Source: Bradyrhizobium sp. (GTDB lineage: Bacteria; Pseudomonadota; Alphaproteobacteria; Rhizobiales; Xanthobacteraceae). Taken from it: 5,643 nucleotides of DNA. Shown here piece after piece: positions 1 to 5,643 of the stretch. Made by a program: the position numbers and the translations under genes. The stretch lies in NCBI GenBank assembly GCA_028290165.1, contig JAQGKJ010000037.1:1-5643 (forward strand). Direction: 5' to 3'. A model generated the notes under the pieces. The model was not told where the DNA came from. It saw only the letters and a program-made list of their open reading frames with translations, and ran no database searches. Positions within the stretch are counted from its first letter, which is position 1. Each line of letters starts with the position of its first letter.

Positions 1-1022
1 CCGGCAAGTTCAGTGCCGACGAGGTCATCGCCGTGATCGGCAAGACCGAAGGCAATGGCGGCGTCAACGATTTCACCCGCATTCTGGCCGACCAGGCCTT
101 TCGCCGCGTGCTGCTTAAGAAAGGCACGCGTTCGGAGGCCGAAATTCACAACGTGCCGATGGTCTGGTCCGGCGGCTGCGACGGCGTCATCACGCCCCAC
201 GCCACGATCTTCGCGCGCAACGCCAAGACCGGCCCGGCCGACAAATCGCGACTCGTGATCGGCACGGCGCTGAGCGCGGAATTGCTGCCCGAGGACATCG
301 GCCGTCCGGCGATGGTCCAGAAGGTCGCCGATGCCGTCAAGGCGGCGATGAAGGATGCCGGAATATCAGACCCGAAGGACGTGCATTACGTCCAGACCAA
401 GACCCCGCTGCTCACCATCGATTCGGTCCGCGATGCGGAATCCCGCCACCAGACGCTGGCCTGCGAGGTCCACGATTCCATGGGCGTTTCCAACGGCACC
501 ACCGCGCTCGGCATTGCGGTGGCACTCGGCGAAGTGGCGATGCCGAAGGCCGAGCAGATCTGCAGGGATCTCGACCTCTATTCGTCGGTCGCTTCCTGTT
601 CGTCGGGCGTGGAACTGACGCAGGCACAGATCGTGCTGCTCGGAAACAAGGCCGGCTCCGGCGGCCGCTATCGGATCGGCCATTCCGTGATGCGCGACGC
701 ACTGGATATCGACGGCATCTACGACTCGATCCGCGACGCCGGCATCGAGTTGCCGGAACGGCCGCGGGCGGCAGATCTCAAGGGCCGCGTCGTCAATTGC
801 TTCATGAAATGCGAGGCGGACCGCCGGGGCACACTGCGCGGCCGCAGACAGATCATGCTGGACGATTCCGACGTCCACCATCACCGCCATTCCAAGGCGG
901 CGGTGGGTGGCGTAGCGGCGACGGCGATCGGCGACCCCGCCGTGTTCGTCTCGGTGGATGCCATGCACCAGGGCCCGCATGGCGGCGGCCCGGTGATCGC
1001 GATTGTCGAGCTCGACGAGTGA
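1..1022 (+). CDS. Ring-opening amidohydrolase, probable barbiturase (5' end outside window)
   Basis: The reading frame is open from the left edge (first full codon at 3) to TGA at 1020-1022, giving 339 visible residues. About 28 N-terminal residues are probably missing, judged by where the GKTEGN motif lies in AtzD as I recall it; the GTG at 33 is internal. The family (AtzD/TrzD, Pfam Amido_AtzD_TrzD) hydrolyses cyclic imides such as cyanuric acid and barbiturate in the cytoplasm. It is built of three similar domains, each giving a Lys and a Ser. Counting from the codon at 3, the likely pairs are K14 (GKTEGN) with S56 (VWSGGCDG), K133 (QTKTPLLT) with S200 (SCSSGVEL), and K269 (MKCEAD) with S317 (FVSVDA). 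The end carries HQGPHGGGP. The stretches [30 protein letters not shown] and GDPAVFVSV match barbiturase better than AtzD from memory, so barbiturate is the favoured substrate, giving ureidomalonate. Cyanuric acid hydrolase remains the alternative. The family is secure; the substrate is inferred. Confidence 0.9.
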   Translation, partial: GKFSADEVIAVIGKTEGNGGVNDFTRILADQAFRRVLLKKGTRSEAEIHNVPMVWSGGCDGVITPHATIFARNAKTGPADKSRLVIGTALSAELLPEDIGRPAMVQKVADAVKAAMKDAGISDPKDVHYVQTKTPLLTIDSVRDAESRHQTLACEVHDSMGVSNGTTALGIAVALGEVAMPKAEQICRDLDLYSSVASCSSGVELTQAQIVLLGNKAGSGGRYRIGHSVMRDALDIDGIYDSIRDAGIELPERPRAADLKGRVVNCFMKCEADRRGTLRGRRQIMLDDSDVHHHRHSKAAVGGVAATAIGDPAVFVSVDAMHQGPHGGGPVIAIVELDE

Positions 1023-1024
1023 AA

Positions 1025-1080
1025 TTGGAGCATGATCCGGAAAAGTGTGCACCGGCTTTCCGAAAAGATCATGCTCAAAT
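1025..1080. repeat. Rhizobiales-type intergenic palindromic repeat
   Basis: A perfect 10-bp inverted repeat, GAGCATGATC at 1028-1037 and GATCATGCTC at 1067-1076, continues inward with CGGAAA (1038-1043) against TTTCCG (1057-1062). An AAAA bulge interrupts the right arm and the loop is about 13 nt. It starts 5 nt after the barbiturase stop codon. I recognise this type (GAGCATGATCCGGAAAAGTGTG... ending GATCATGCTC) as a repeat found many times between genes in Bradyrhizobium and relatives; that is recall, not a search. A weaker outer pairing, GAGCGGGAT (1091-1099) against ATCCTTGCTC (1135-1144), resembles a decayed second palindrome that often follows this element, so the repeat unit may run to about 1145. 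It could act as a transcript-end hairpin for the upstream gene, but no U-tract follows. Confidence 0.75.
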
Positions 1081-1127
1081 ATGGAAATGAGAGCGGGATA
1101 CGTTTCAATCGAATCGGATCCTGATCT

Positions 1128-1143
1128 CGGCACGATCCTTGCT
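1128..1143 (+). promoter_or_regulatory. Putative sigma-54 (RpoN) -24/-12 promoter
   Basis: CGGCACGATCCTTGCT matches the sigma-54 consensus TGGCACG-N4-TTGCW with one mismatch (C for the leading T). The invariant GG (1129-1130) and GC (1141-1142) are separated by exactly 10 nt, as sigma-54 requires. Transcription would start near 1154, giving a leader of about 55 nt before the substrate-binding protein gene. RpoN promoters commonly drive nitrogen-scavenging operons, which suits the gene content. Caution: the site overlaps the right arm of a possible decayed repeat (see 1025-1080). No full NtrC-type dyad was found upstream, only a TGCACC half-site at 1048-1053 inside the repeat loop. Confidence 0.5.
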
Positions 1144-1147
1144 CTAA

Positions 1148-1189
1148 AGATGGGCGCTTGCCGACGGTCTGGCCGGCAAGCGCTCATTT
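1148..1189. other. Strong hairpin in the operon leader; terminator or 5' mRNA structure
   Basis: GCGCTTGCCG (1154-1163) pairs perfectly with CGGCAAGCGC (1174-1183) around a 10-nt loop. The stem extends outward through 1148-1153 with 1184-1189, including two G-U pairs, for about 16 bp in total. Only a short T-run (1187-1189) follows, so it is a poor intrinsic terminator by sequence. It begins where the predicted sigma-54 transcript would start and ends about 20 nt before the first ATG. It may therefore be a 5' structural element of the transporter mRNA, a terminator for the barbiturase transcript, or an inverted-repeat operator. The sequence alone does not separate these. Confidence 0.55.
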
Positions 1190-1201
1190 GGGTAGGTGAC
1201 T

Positions 1202-1205
1202 GGAG
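1202..1205 (+). promoter_or_regulatory. Ribosome binding site that bears on the start of the substrate-binding protein
   Basis: GGAG lies 3 nt before the ATG at 1209 and 6 nt before a second ATG at 1212. The second start has the more normal spacing, so the protein may begin MKLPNLR rather than MMKLPNLR. The signal peptide is unaffected either way. Confidence 0.6.
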
Positions 1206-1208
1206 CAT

Positions 1209-2186
1209 ATGATGAAATTGCCAAATCTCAGGATTATTGCGATCGCATTTCTCGCGCTGAGCGCAGCCATGCCCGGCCAGGCCCTCGCGCAGGACAAGGT
1301 CTCGGTGGGCTTATTTCCCATCAGCTCGTCGCTGCCTTATTTCGTCGCGCTGGAACGGGGGTTCTTCAAGGAACAGAACATCGAACCGGAAATGACCAAA
1401 CTGATGGGCGGTCCGCCCAACGTTGCGGCGATGATGACCAACCAGATCGAGGTTTCGGCCGTGCTGGTCACGCTCGAAGGGCTGAACGCCAATGTGAAGA
1501 AGCCGGTCGTTGCGATGTACATCAGCATGAACAGCCAGACCAAGGTCTGGAAGATGGAGCAATTTGTCGTTCGCAACGGCTTTAAGGCGGAAACCATCGC
1601 CGACCTCAAGGGTGCAAAGCTGCTGTCGGCGCCGGGACCGGCCAATCTCAACACCGCCAAGGCTATTCTCGCCAAGAACGGGCTGAAGGACGGCGACTAC
1701 ACCATCGACCAGCTCGATATGGGCCAGCACGTCAATGCCATGACCGCCGGCACCTTCGACGGCGGTTATACGCTTGAGCCCAACGCGTCGATGATGATCA
1801 AGGCCGGCGTCGCGCGCTCGCTGGAAGCCGGCGTGATCTCCAAATATATCCTCGGCGACGATGCCGCGGATGCCTATGCGGCGGGCTGCGCCATGACCAG
1901 CGATTTCATCGCGAAGCGGCCGGAAGTTGCAAAACGTTTTGCCGTGGCGTGGGGCAAGGCGATCGATTTCATCAACAAGAACCCGGACGAAGCGCGCAAA
2001 TATCTCGCCAAGAACACGTTCACCCCCGATAACGTCGTCGATATGGTTTCGATGCTGGGATATGTCATGGCCGGCGATATGACGCCAAAACAGATCGGCG
2101 ATTTGCAGAAACTGGCCGACTTCGGCAATTCGATCGGCGTCGTCCCCGAAAAACTCGACGTCACCAAAATCCTGCAGAAGTTCTGA
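1209..2186 (+). CDS. ABC transporter periplasmic substrate-binding protein (SsuA/NMT1-THI5-like)
   Basis: This 325-residue protein should capture the solute in the periplasm for the ATPase and permease encoded next. A signal peptide is clear: a basic start (MMKLPNLR), a hydrophobic core (residues 9-20) and an ALA cleavage site at 25-27, leaving a mature protein that starts near Q28. The mature part has the family pattern: a first strand (VSVGLFPI, 31-38), LPYFVALERGFFKEQNIEPE (42-61), a glycine-rich turn (MGGPP, 66-70), the ADLKGAKLLSAPG segment (131-143) and GTFDGGYTLEP (181-191), where related proteins usually have GxVDA. Length is normal. It is the first gene of the operon; the ATG pair at 1209/1212 follows a GGAG. 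Relatives carry nitrate, sulfonates, taurine or the thiamin pyrimidine precursor, so the fold does not fix the ligand. With barbiturase upstream and an amidase downstream, a pyrimidine-like or ureide ligand is my inference. Confidence 0.88.
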   Translation: MMKLPNLRIIAIAFLALSAAMPGQALAQDKVSVGLFPISSSLPYFVALERGFFKEQNIEPEMTKLMGGPPNVAAMMTNQIEVSAVLVTLEGLNANVKKPVVAMYISMNSQTKVWKMEQFVVRNGFKAETIADLKGAKLLSAPGPANLNTAKAILAKNGLKDGDYTIDQLDMGQHVNAMTAGTFDGGYTLEPNASMMIKAGVARSLEAGVISKYILGDDAADAYAAGCAMTSDFIAKRPEVAKRFAVAWGKAIDFINKNPDEARKYLAKNTFTPDNVVDMVSMLGYVMAGDMTPKQIGDLQKLADFGNSIGVVPEKLDVTKILQKF

Positions 2187-2188
2187 GG
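2185..2188 (+). promoter_or_regulatory. Ribosome binding site overlapping the upstream stop; supports a GTG start
   Basis: GAGG shares bases with the TGA stop of the substrate-binding protein (2184-2186) and lies 5 nt before GTG at 2194. No better start is seen before the ATPase core. The arrangement suggests translational coupling. Confidence 0.6.
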
Positions 2189-2193
2189 CACCC

Positions 2194-3018
2194 GTGGCCG
2201 GAGCACAGCTAGCTGCGAAGGTCGAATTGGCGGGCAAGGTTCACGATTCGTCGCAGCGCACCGCGCCCCACGTCACGATTCGCGGGCTGAGCAAGCGGTT
2301 TTCCGACGCCACGATCTACGACAATTTCGACTTCGATATTCCGCGCGGCAAGCTGATGTCGGTGTTCGGCCCCAACGGCTGCGGAAAGAGCACGCTGATC
2401 AATATGATCGCGGGGCTGTTCCCGGTCGATGCCGGCGAGATCCTGTTCGACGGGCAGCCGATCAGCAAGATCAGGTTCGGCTATGTTTTCCAGAATTACC
2501 GCGAAGCGCTGTTTCCCTGGCTGCGCGCCTTCGACAACATTGCCTATCCGCTGAAACTGATGGGGGTGACGAAAGCGGAGAGCGATGTGCGGGTCGAGCG
2601 GCTGGTCGCCCATCTCGGCGTCAAGATTGATCTCAAGCTTTATCCCTATCAGCTGTCGGGCGGCCAGCAGCAACTGGTTTCGATCATGCGGGCATTGATA
2701 GTGGAACCGGAAATCCTGTTCCTAGACGAGCCGTTTTCGGCGCTGGATTATGAAATGACGCTGTTCATGCGCGAGCAGCTGCAGCGTATCTTCGTGGAGA
2801 CGGCGACGACGACGGTGCTGGTGTCGCACGATCTCGAAGAGGCGGTGTATCTGTCGGACCGGATCCTGCTGCTGTCGCGCCACCCGGCACGCGCGGTCGA
2901 GTTCGTACATTACGACGCGCCGCGGCCGCGCACGCTCGGGACGATGTCGGAGGCGGATTTCATCTCTACCAAGGCGCATTGTCTCGAAGTGTTCCAGCGC
3001 GAAGTCCGCAAGGGGTGA
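2194..3018 (+). CDS. ABC transporter ATP-binding protein (SsuB/TauB/NrtD-like)
   Basis: This is the cytoplasmic ATPase that powers the importer, 274 residues from a GTG start. The ABC elements are complete and in order: Walker A GPNGCGKST (59-67), Q-loop Q100 in FQNYREALFPWL, signature LSGGQ (154-158), Walker B ILFLDE (174-179, catalytic E179), D-loop SALD (182-185) and switch H212 (SHDLEEAVYLSDR). The LFPWLRAFDNIAYPL stretch after the Q-loop is typical of nitrate/sulfonate/taurine-type importers. The signature continues QQQLVSIMRAL, where relatives usually read RQRVAIARAL, so the common Arg is a Leu; this is probably subfamily variation. The first ~25 residues precede the conserved core and are unmatched. 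The C-terminal tail (231-274, with YDAPRPRT) fits the family. It follows the binding protein by 7 nt and precedes the permease by 7 nt, so co-transcription is very likely. Confidence 0.95.
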   Translation: MAGAQLAAKVELAGKVHDSSQRTAPHVTIRGLSKRFSDATIYDNFDFDIPRGKLMSVFGPNGCGKSTLINMIAGLFPVDAGEILFDGQPISKIRFGYVFQNYREALFPWLRAFDNIAYPLKLMGVTKAESDVRVERLVAHLGVKIDLKLYPYQLSGGQQQLVSIMRALIVEPEILFLDEPFSALDYEMTLFMREQLQRIFVETATTTVLVSHDLEEAVYLSDRILLLSRHPARAVEFVHYDAPRPRTLGTMSEADFISTKAHCLEVFQREVRKG

Positions 3019-3020
3019 GG
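3017..3020 (+). promoter_or_regulatory. Ribosome binding site overlapping the ATPase stop
   Basis: GAGG shares bases with the ATPase stop TGA (3016-3018) and lies 5 nt before the permease ATG at 3026. This repeats the TGAGG-N5-start layout seen at 2184-2196. Confidence 0.55.
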
Positions 3021-3025
3021 CCGCG

Positions 3026-3781
3026 ATGAAACGCCTGCAGCCATTGCTTCCCTTTGTCGGCGTTGCCGTGCTGCTGGCCGTGTGGTCGCTGACGGTCTGG
3101 GCGAGGGTGGTCGATCCGGTCCTGCTGCCGTCGCCGGCCTCGACCTTCCGCGCGATGTGGATCGGGATGACCAGCGGCAAGCTTGGCGTCGATTTCCTTA
3201 AAACCGTCGAGCGCACGATCTATTCGACGGCGATCGCGGCCGTGATCGCGATCCCGCTCGGCATTCTCTTGGGCTCCTCGGAAAAGGTCTATCGCTCGGT
3301 CGAATTCCTGATCGACTTTTTCCGCTCGACGCCGGCTTCCGCCATGTTCCCGCTGTTCCTGGTGCTGTTCGGCGTCGGCGATCGCACCAAGATTTCGGTC
3401 GCTGCGTTCGGCGCGGCGCTGGTGATCCTGTTCAACGTCGCCTACGGCGTGATGAACGCGCGCAAGACGCGAATCCTGGCGGCGCGGGTGATGGGCGCCT
3501 CCCGCCTCCGGGTGCTGTGGGACGTGATGCTCCTGGAGTCGCTGCCGCAGACTTTTGTGGGACTTCGCAACGGCGTGTCGCTGGCGCTGGTGATCGTGGT
3601 CGTCGCCGAGATGTTCATCGGCTCGACCGACGGGCTTGGCCAGCGCGTGTTCGAGGCGCAGCAATTGTTCGACATGCCCGACATGTATGCCGCAATCTTC
3701 GCCGCCGGCGCGCTCGGTTATGGCCTCAACCTCTTCTTCCTCACGATCGAGCGCCGCTTCGTGCACTGGTCGGGCAAGTAA
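3026..3781 (+). CDS. ABC transporter permease (SsuC/TauC/NrtB-like)
   Basis: This inner-membrane protein of 251 residues would form the channel, probably as a homodimer because no second permease gene is present. Six hydrophobic segments are visible at about 7-26, 69-83, 108-118, 123-141, 184-199 and 221-241. The cytoplasmic EAA-type loop that docks on the ATPase is at 152-182 (AARVMGAS followed by LPQTFVGLRNG), with the key glycine at G157. Other family marks are the LLPSPAS motif near the start (33-39), PLFLVLFGVGD (109-119) and AEMFIGSTDGLG (194-205), close to the usual AEMxGxxxGLG. Length is normal for this group. The gene is spaced 7 nt after the ATPase and 12 nt before the amidase, placing it inside one transcription unit. 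The membrane role is certain from sequence; the substrate is not. Confidence 0.94.
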   Translation: MKRLQPLLPFVGVAVLLAVWSLTVWARVVDPVLLPSPASTFRAMWIGMTSGKLGVDFLKTVERTIYSTAIAAVIAIPLGILLGSSEKVYRSVEFLIDFFRSTPASAMFPLFLVLFGVGDRTKISVAAFGAALVILFNVAYGVMNARKTRILAARVMGASRLRVLWDVMLLESLPQTFVGLRNGVSLALVIVVVAEMFIGSTDGLGQRVFEAQQLFDMPDMYAAIFAAGALGYGLNLFFLTIERRFVHWSGK

Positions 3782-3793
3782 CGGAAATTCGAC

Positions 3794-5203
3794 ATGACCG
3801 ACAATCTCAGCCGCAAGACGGCCGTCGAACTGGCGTCGCTGATCGCCACCAAGGCCGTGAGCCCGGTCGAGGTGCTCGACGCGCATCTTGCGACCATTGC
3901 GCGCGTGAACCCAAAGCTCAATGCCATCGTCACGCTGGTAGCCGACGCCGCGCGCGAACAGTCAAAAGCCGCGGAAGCCGCCGTGATGCGCGGCGACAAG
4001 CTCGGCGCGCTGCATGGTTTGCCTGTGGTCATCAAGGACATTACGGTAACCAAGGGTATCCGCACCACCTATGGTTCGCCGCTGTTCAAGGACAATGTGC
4101 CGACCGAGGACGCCGAAGTGGTGCGGCGGTTGAAAGCGGCGGGCGCGATCGTGCTTGGCAAGACCAACACGCCGGAATTCGCCGCCGGCGCCAATACGTT
4201 TAACGACGTGTTCGGCGTCACGCGCAATCCCTGGAATCCAGCGTTGAGCCCGGCGGGTTCTTCCGGCGGATCGGCGGTCGCGGTGGCGACGGGGATGGTG
4301 CCCCTGGCGCAGGGCACCGATTTCGGCTGCTCGATCCGGATGCCGGCCTCGTTCTGCGGTATTGTCGGCATCAGGCCGACGCCTGGAATGACGCCGAACT
4401 GGCCGATGCCGCTTGCGTGGGATCCCGGTCAGGTCCACGGGCCCCTGGCGCGCACCGCCGAAGATGCCGCGATGATGCTCGATGCCATTGTCGGCTTCAG
4501 CCGGATATCACCGATCTCGGTCGCGCCGCCATGGGCGAGCGCGCGGGCCATTGTCGCTGACGCCAATGACGCCAAGCGTTTGCGCATCGCTTACGTCTCC
4601 GACATCGCAGGCATCGGCATCGAGCCGGAAATCGACGATATCTGTCGGGCGACCGCGATGTCGCTGCGCGATGCCGGCGCGAGCGTGGAGGAGATCGCGT
4701 TCGACATCTCCGACGGCAAGTCGCCTTATCAGGCGTGGCGCGGGCTTTGGATGGTCGGACAGCAATTTGCCAATCTCGATCGGTTGGAGGAGTTCGGAGT
4801 CAATCTCAAGGGCAACGTCAAAGCGGGCCTCAAGGTGACGCCAACGGATTTTGGCGCGTCCGAGCAGAAGCGTGCGCAGCTATTCCAGCGTTTTGCGAAA
4901 CTCTTCGAACAATACGACCTGCTGATCACACCGCAGTCGCCGGTGAAGCAGTTTCCGGTGGAGATGAACTTTCCGACGCTGATCAATGGCAAGAAATTGG
5001 AAAATTACACCGACTGGATCGCGGGCTCCTTCCTGATCACGCTGATGAGCCTGCCCGGTGGCAGCGTGCCGGCGGGCAAGACCAGCGACGGATTGCCGGT
5101 GGGAATCCAGGTCATCGGCCCGCGTTTCGAGGAGCCGCTGATTCTGTCGGTCATGAAGGTCGTGCAGCAGACCCACACGATCGGCTGGCCGCCTCACGCC
5201 TGA
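3794..5203 (+). CDS. Amidase-signature family hydrolase; candidate ureidomalonase
   Basis: This 469-residue amidase-signature enzyme hydrolyses a C-N amide or ureide bond, probably in the cytoplasm because no signal peptide is seen. The catalytic triad is K81 (VVIKD), S156 (AGSSGGS) and nucleophile S180 (GTDFGCSIR). The spacings 81-156 and 156-180 (75 and 24 residues) equal those of fatty acid amide hydrolase (K142-S217-S241). Other family blocks are LHGLPVVIKD (73-82), LGKTNTPEFA (121-130), the post-nucleophile block MPASFCGIVGIRPTPG (183-198), and a C-terminal LPGGSVPAG (420-428) with GLPVGIQVIGPRFEE (433-447). Position 179 is Cys where Gly is usual. GGAAA at 3783-3787, 6 nt before the ATG, is a fair ribosome site. 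Lying after the transporter and sharing a locus with barbiturase, it could split ureidomalonate into malonate and urea. Other possibilities are a carboxybiuret or biuret hydrolase (AtzE-like) or an unrelated amidase. The class is certain; the substrate is a hypothesis. Confidence 0.93.
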   Translation: MTDNLSRKTAVELASLIATKAVSPVEVLDAHLATIARVNPKLNAIVTLVADAAREQSKAAEAAVMRGDKLGALHGLPVVIKDITVTKGIRTTYGSPLFKDNVPTEDAEVVRRLKAAGAIVLGKTNTPEFAAGANTFNDVFGVTRNPWNPALSPAGSSGGSAVAVATGMVPLAQGTDFGCSIRMPASFCGIVGIRPTPGMTPNWPMPLAWDPGQVHGPLARTAEDAAMMLDAIVGFSRISPISVAPPWASARAIVADANDAKRLRIAYVSDIAGIGIEPEIDDICRATAMSLRDAGASVEEIAFDISDGKSPYQAWRGLWMVGQQFANLDRLEEFGVNLKGNVKAGLKVTPTDFGASEQKRAQLFQRFAKLFEQYDLLITPQSPVKQFPVEMNFPTLINGKKLENYTDWIAGSFLITLMSLPGGSVPAGKTSDGLPVGIQVIGPRFEEPLILSVMKVVQQTHTIGWPPHA

Positions 5204-5643
5204 GCCGCAGCGCGCGCAGCAAAGCTTGCGAGCGACGTCGGCGGACGTCCGAGCAGCCAGCCGAGCACATTGGGATTGCCCTTAAGACCGTTACGCGCAT
5301 AGGCGCGAAACATTTTTATCAGCGTTTCGCGCTGATAGTCGTCCATGCCGGCGCCGTGGGCACGCTGCTCCCAAGTCTCGATGGATTCGGCTTCCGCGCG
5401 AATGGTTTTCCCCAGCGCGCGGCCGAAGGTCTCGGCGAGTTCGACCTGGTCGAGCGGTGGCGTGCCGACCAGTTCGTAAGTGGCGCCCGCATGGCCTGTA
5501 TTGGTCAGCACCGAAGCTGCCGCTTCGGCGACGTCATCGAGATCGACGAGACTTAGGCGCGTCTCTACGGGATAGGGCACCCGGTAGACGCCGTCGCGTT
5601 TCATAAAATCCCATTGCGCGAGGCTGTTTTGCATGTAGGCGGT
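5194..5643 (-). CDS. NmrA-like NAD(P)-binding protein, C-terminal half (5' end outside window)
   Basis: The minus-strand frame is open from the right edge to a stop at 5194-5196, giving 149 residues. The ATG at 5634 is probably internal, since the frame continues upstream as TAY-MQNSL, matching the FMxNLL-type segment of NmrA/atypical short-chain dehydrogenase proteins. Visible family marks are SLVDLDDVAEAAASVL (residues 31-46 of the visible part), TYELVGTPPL (55-64) and a late KGNPNVLGWLLGRPPTS stretch. The Rossmann nucleotide-binding half lies outside the window. Full members are near 290-300 residues, so about half is seen. They are NAD(P)H-using reductases or redox-sensing proteins, and the specific role cannot be told here. 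It converges on the amidase gene and overlaps it by 10 bp (5194-5203). It is on the opposite strand to the operon and is probably unrelated in function. Confidence 0.85.
   Translation of the reverse strand, partial: TAYMQNSLAQWDFMKRDGVYRVPYPVETRLSLVDLDDVAEAAASVLTNTGHAGATYELVGTPPLDQVELAETFGRALGKTIRAEAESIETWEQRAHGAGMDDYQRETLIKMFRAYARNGLKGNPNVLGWLLGRPPTSLASFAARAAAQA

Noticed and set aside
1048..1053. TGCACC as an NtrC binding half-site
   Set aside because: Only a half-site, inside the loop of the dispersed repeat, with no matching GGTGCA at the proper spacing.
366..1208. Long minus-strand open frame of 280 codons opposite the barbiturase gene
   Set aside because: It is His/Arg/Asp-rich with no recognisable domain, and mirrors the GC-rich codon pattern of the strongly supported plus-strand gene.
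1311..2237. Minus-strand open frame of 308 codons opposite the substrate-binding protein
   Set aside because: Composition is typical of antisense shadow and there are no motifs; the plus strand has a full signal peptide and family pattern.
2966..3886. Minus-strand open frame of 306 codons across the permease
   Set aside because: Extremely rich in charged and His residues, spans three plus-strand genes, and has no domain; it is a shadow.
5234..5249. Small dyad GACGTC-GGCG-GACGTC as a terminator for the amidase
   Set aside because: Only a 6-bp stem with no following T-run, and it lies in coding sequence of the NmrA-like gene; chance is adequate.
4735..5556. Plus-strand open frame of 273 codons running from the amidase into the NmrA-like gene
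   Set aside because: Out of frame with the amidase, whose C-terminal motifs continue to 5203, and antisense to the NmrA-like gene; no domain.
1..5643. CRISPR array, tRNA, rRNA, insertion sequence or phage attachment site
   Set aside because: No spaced direct repeats, tRNA-like fold, transposase motif or terminal repeats were seen on either strand.

Overview
The window looks like chromosome of a GC-rich alphaproteobacterium, most likely Bradyrhizobium or a close relative (Nitrobacteraceae). This rests on three things: strongly GC-biased third codon positions, gene types common in that group, and an intergenic palindrome at 1025-1080 that I recognise from memory as a dispersed Rhizobiales repeat. 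I could not run a database search, so the genus is an inference.

Layout. From the left edge to 1022 (+) lies the 3'-most ~90% of a ring-opening amidohydrolase of the cyanuric acid hydrolase/barbiturase family, closer to barbiturase by recalled motifs. A 186-bp gap (1023-1208) follows. It holds the palindromic repeat, a sigma-54-like -24/-12 promoter (1128-1143) and a strong hairpin (1148-1189). A tight four-gene + strand operon comes next: periplasmic substrate-binding protein (1209-2186), ABC ATPase (2194-3018), ABC permease (3026-3781) and an amidase-signature hydrolase (3794-5203), with gaps of only 7, 7 and 12 nt. The right end (5194-5643, - strand) holds the C-terminal half of an NmrA-like NAD(P)-binding protein. 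Its stop codon lies inside the end of the amidase gene, so the two genes overlap tail to tail by 10 bp.

How the genes may work together. Barbiturase opens the barbiturate ring to ureidomalonate in the oxidative pyrimidine pathway (uracil to barbiturate to ureidomalonate to malonate plus urea). The importer belongs to the nitrate/sulfonate/THI5-like class, which includes carriers for pyrimidine precursors. The amidase could cleave the linear ureide produced by ring opening. I therefore read the region as an uptake-and-degradation module for a pyrimidine-like or other cyclic-imide ring, perhaps nitrogen-controlled through RpoN. The enzyme classes are well supported; the substrate, the ureidomalonase role and the RpoN control are hypotheses. 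No dehydrogenase that makes barbiturate, urease gene or regulator is visible.
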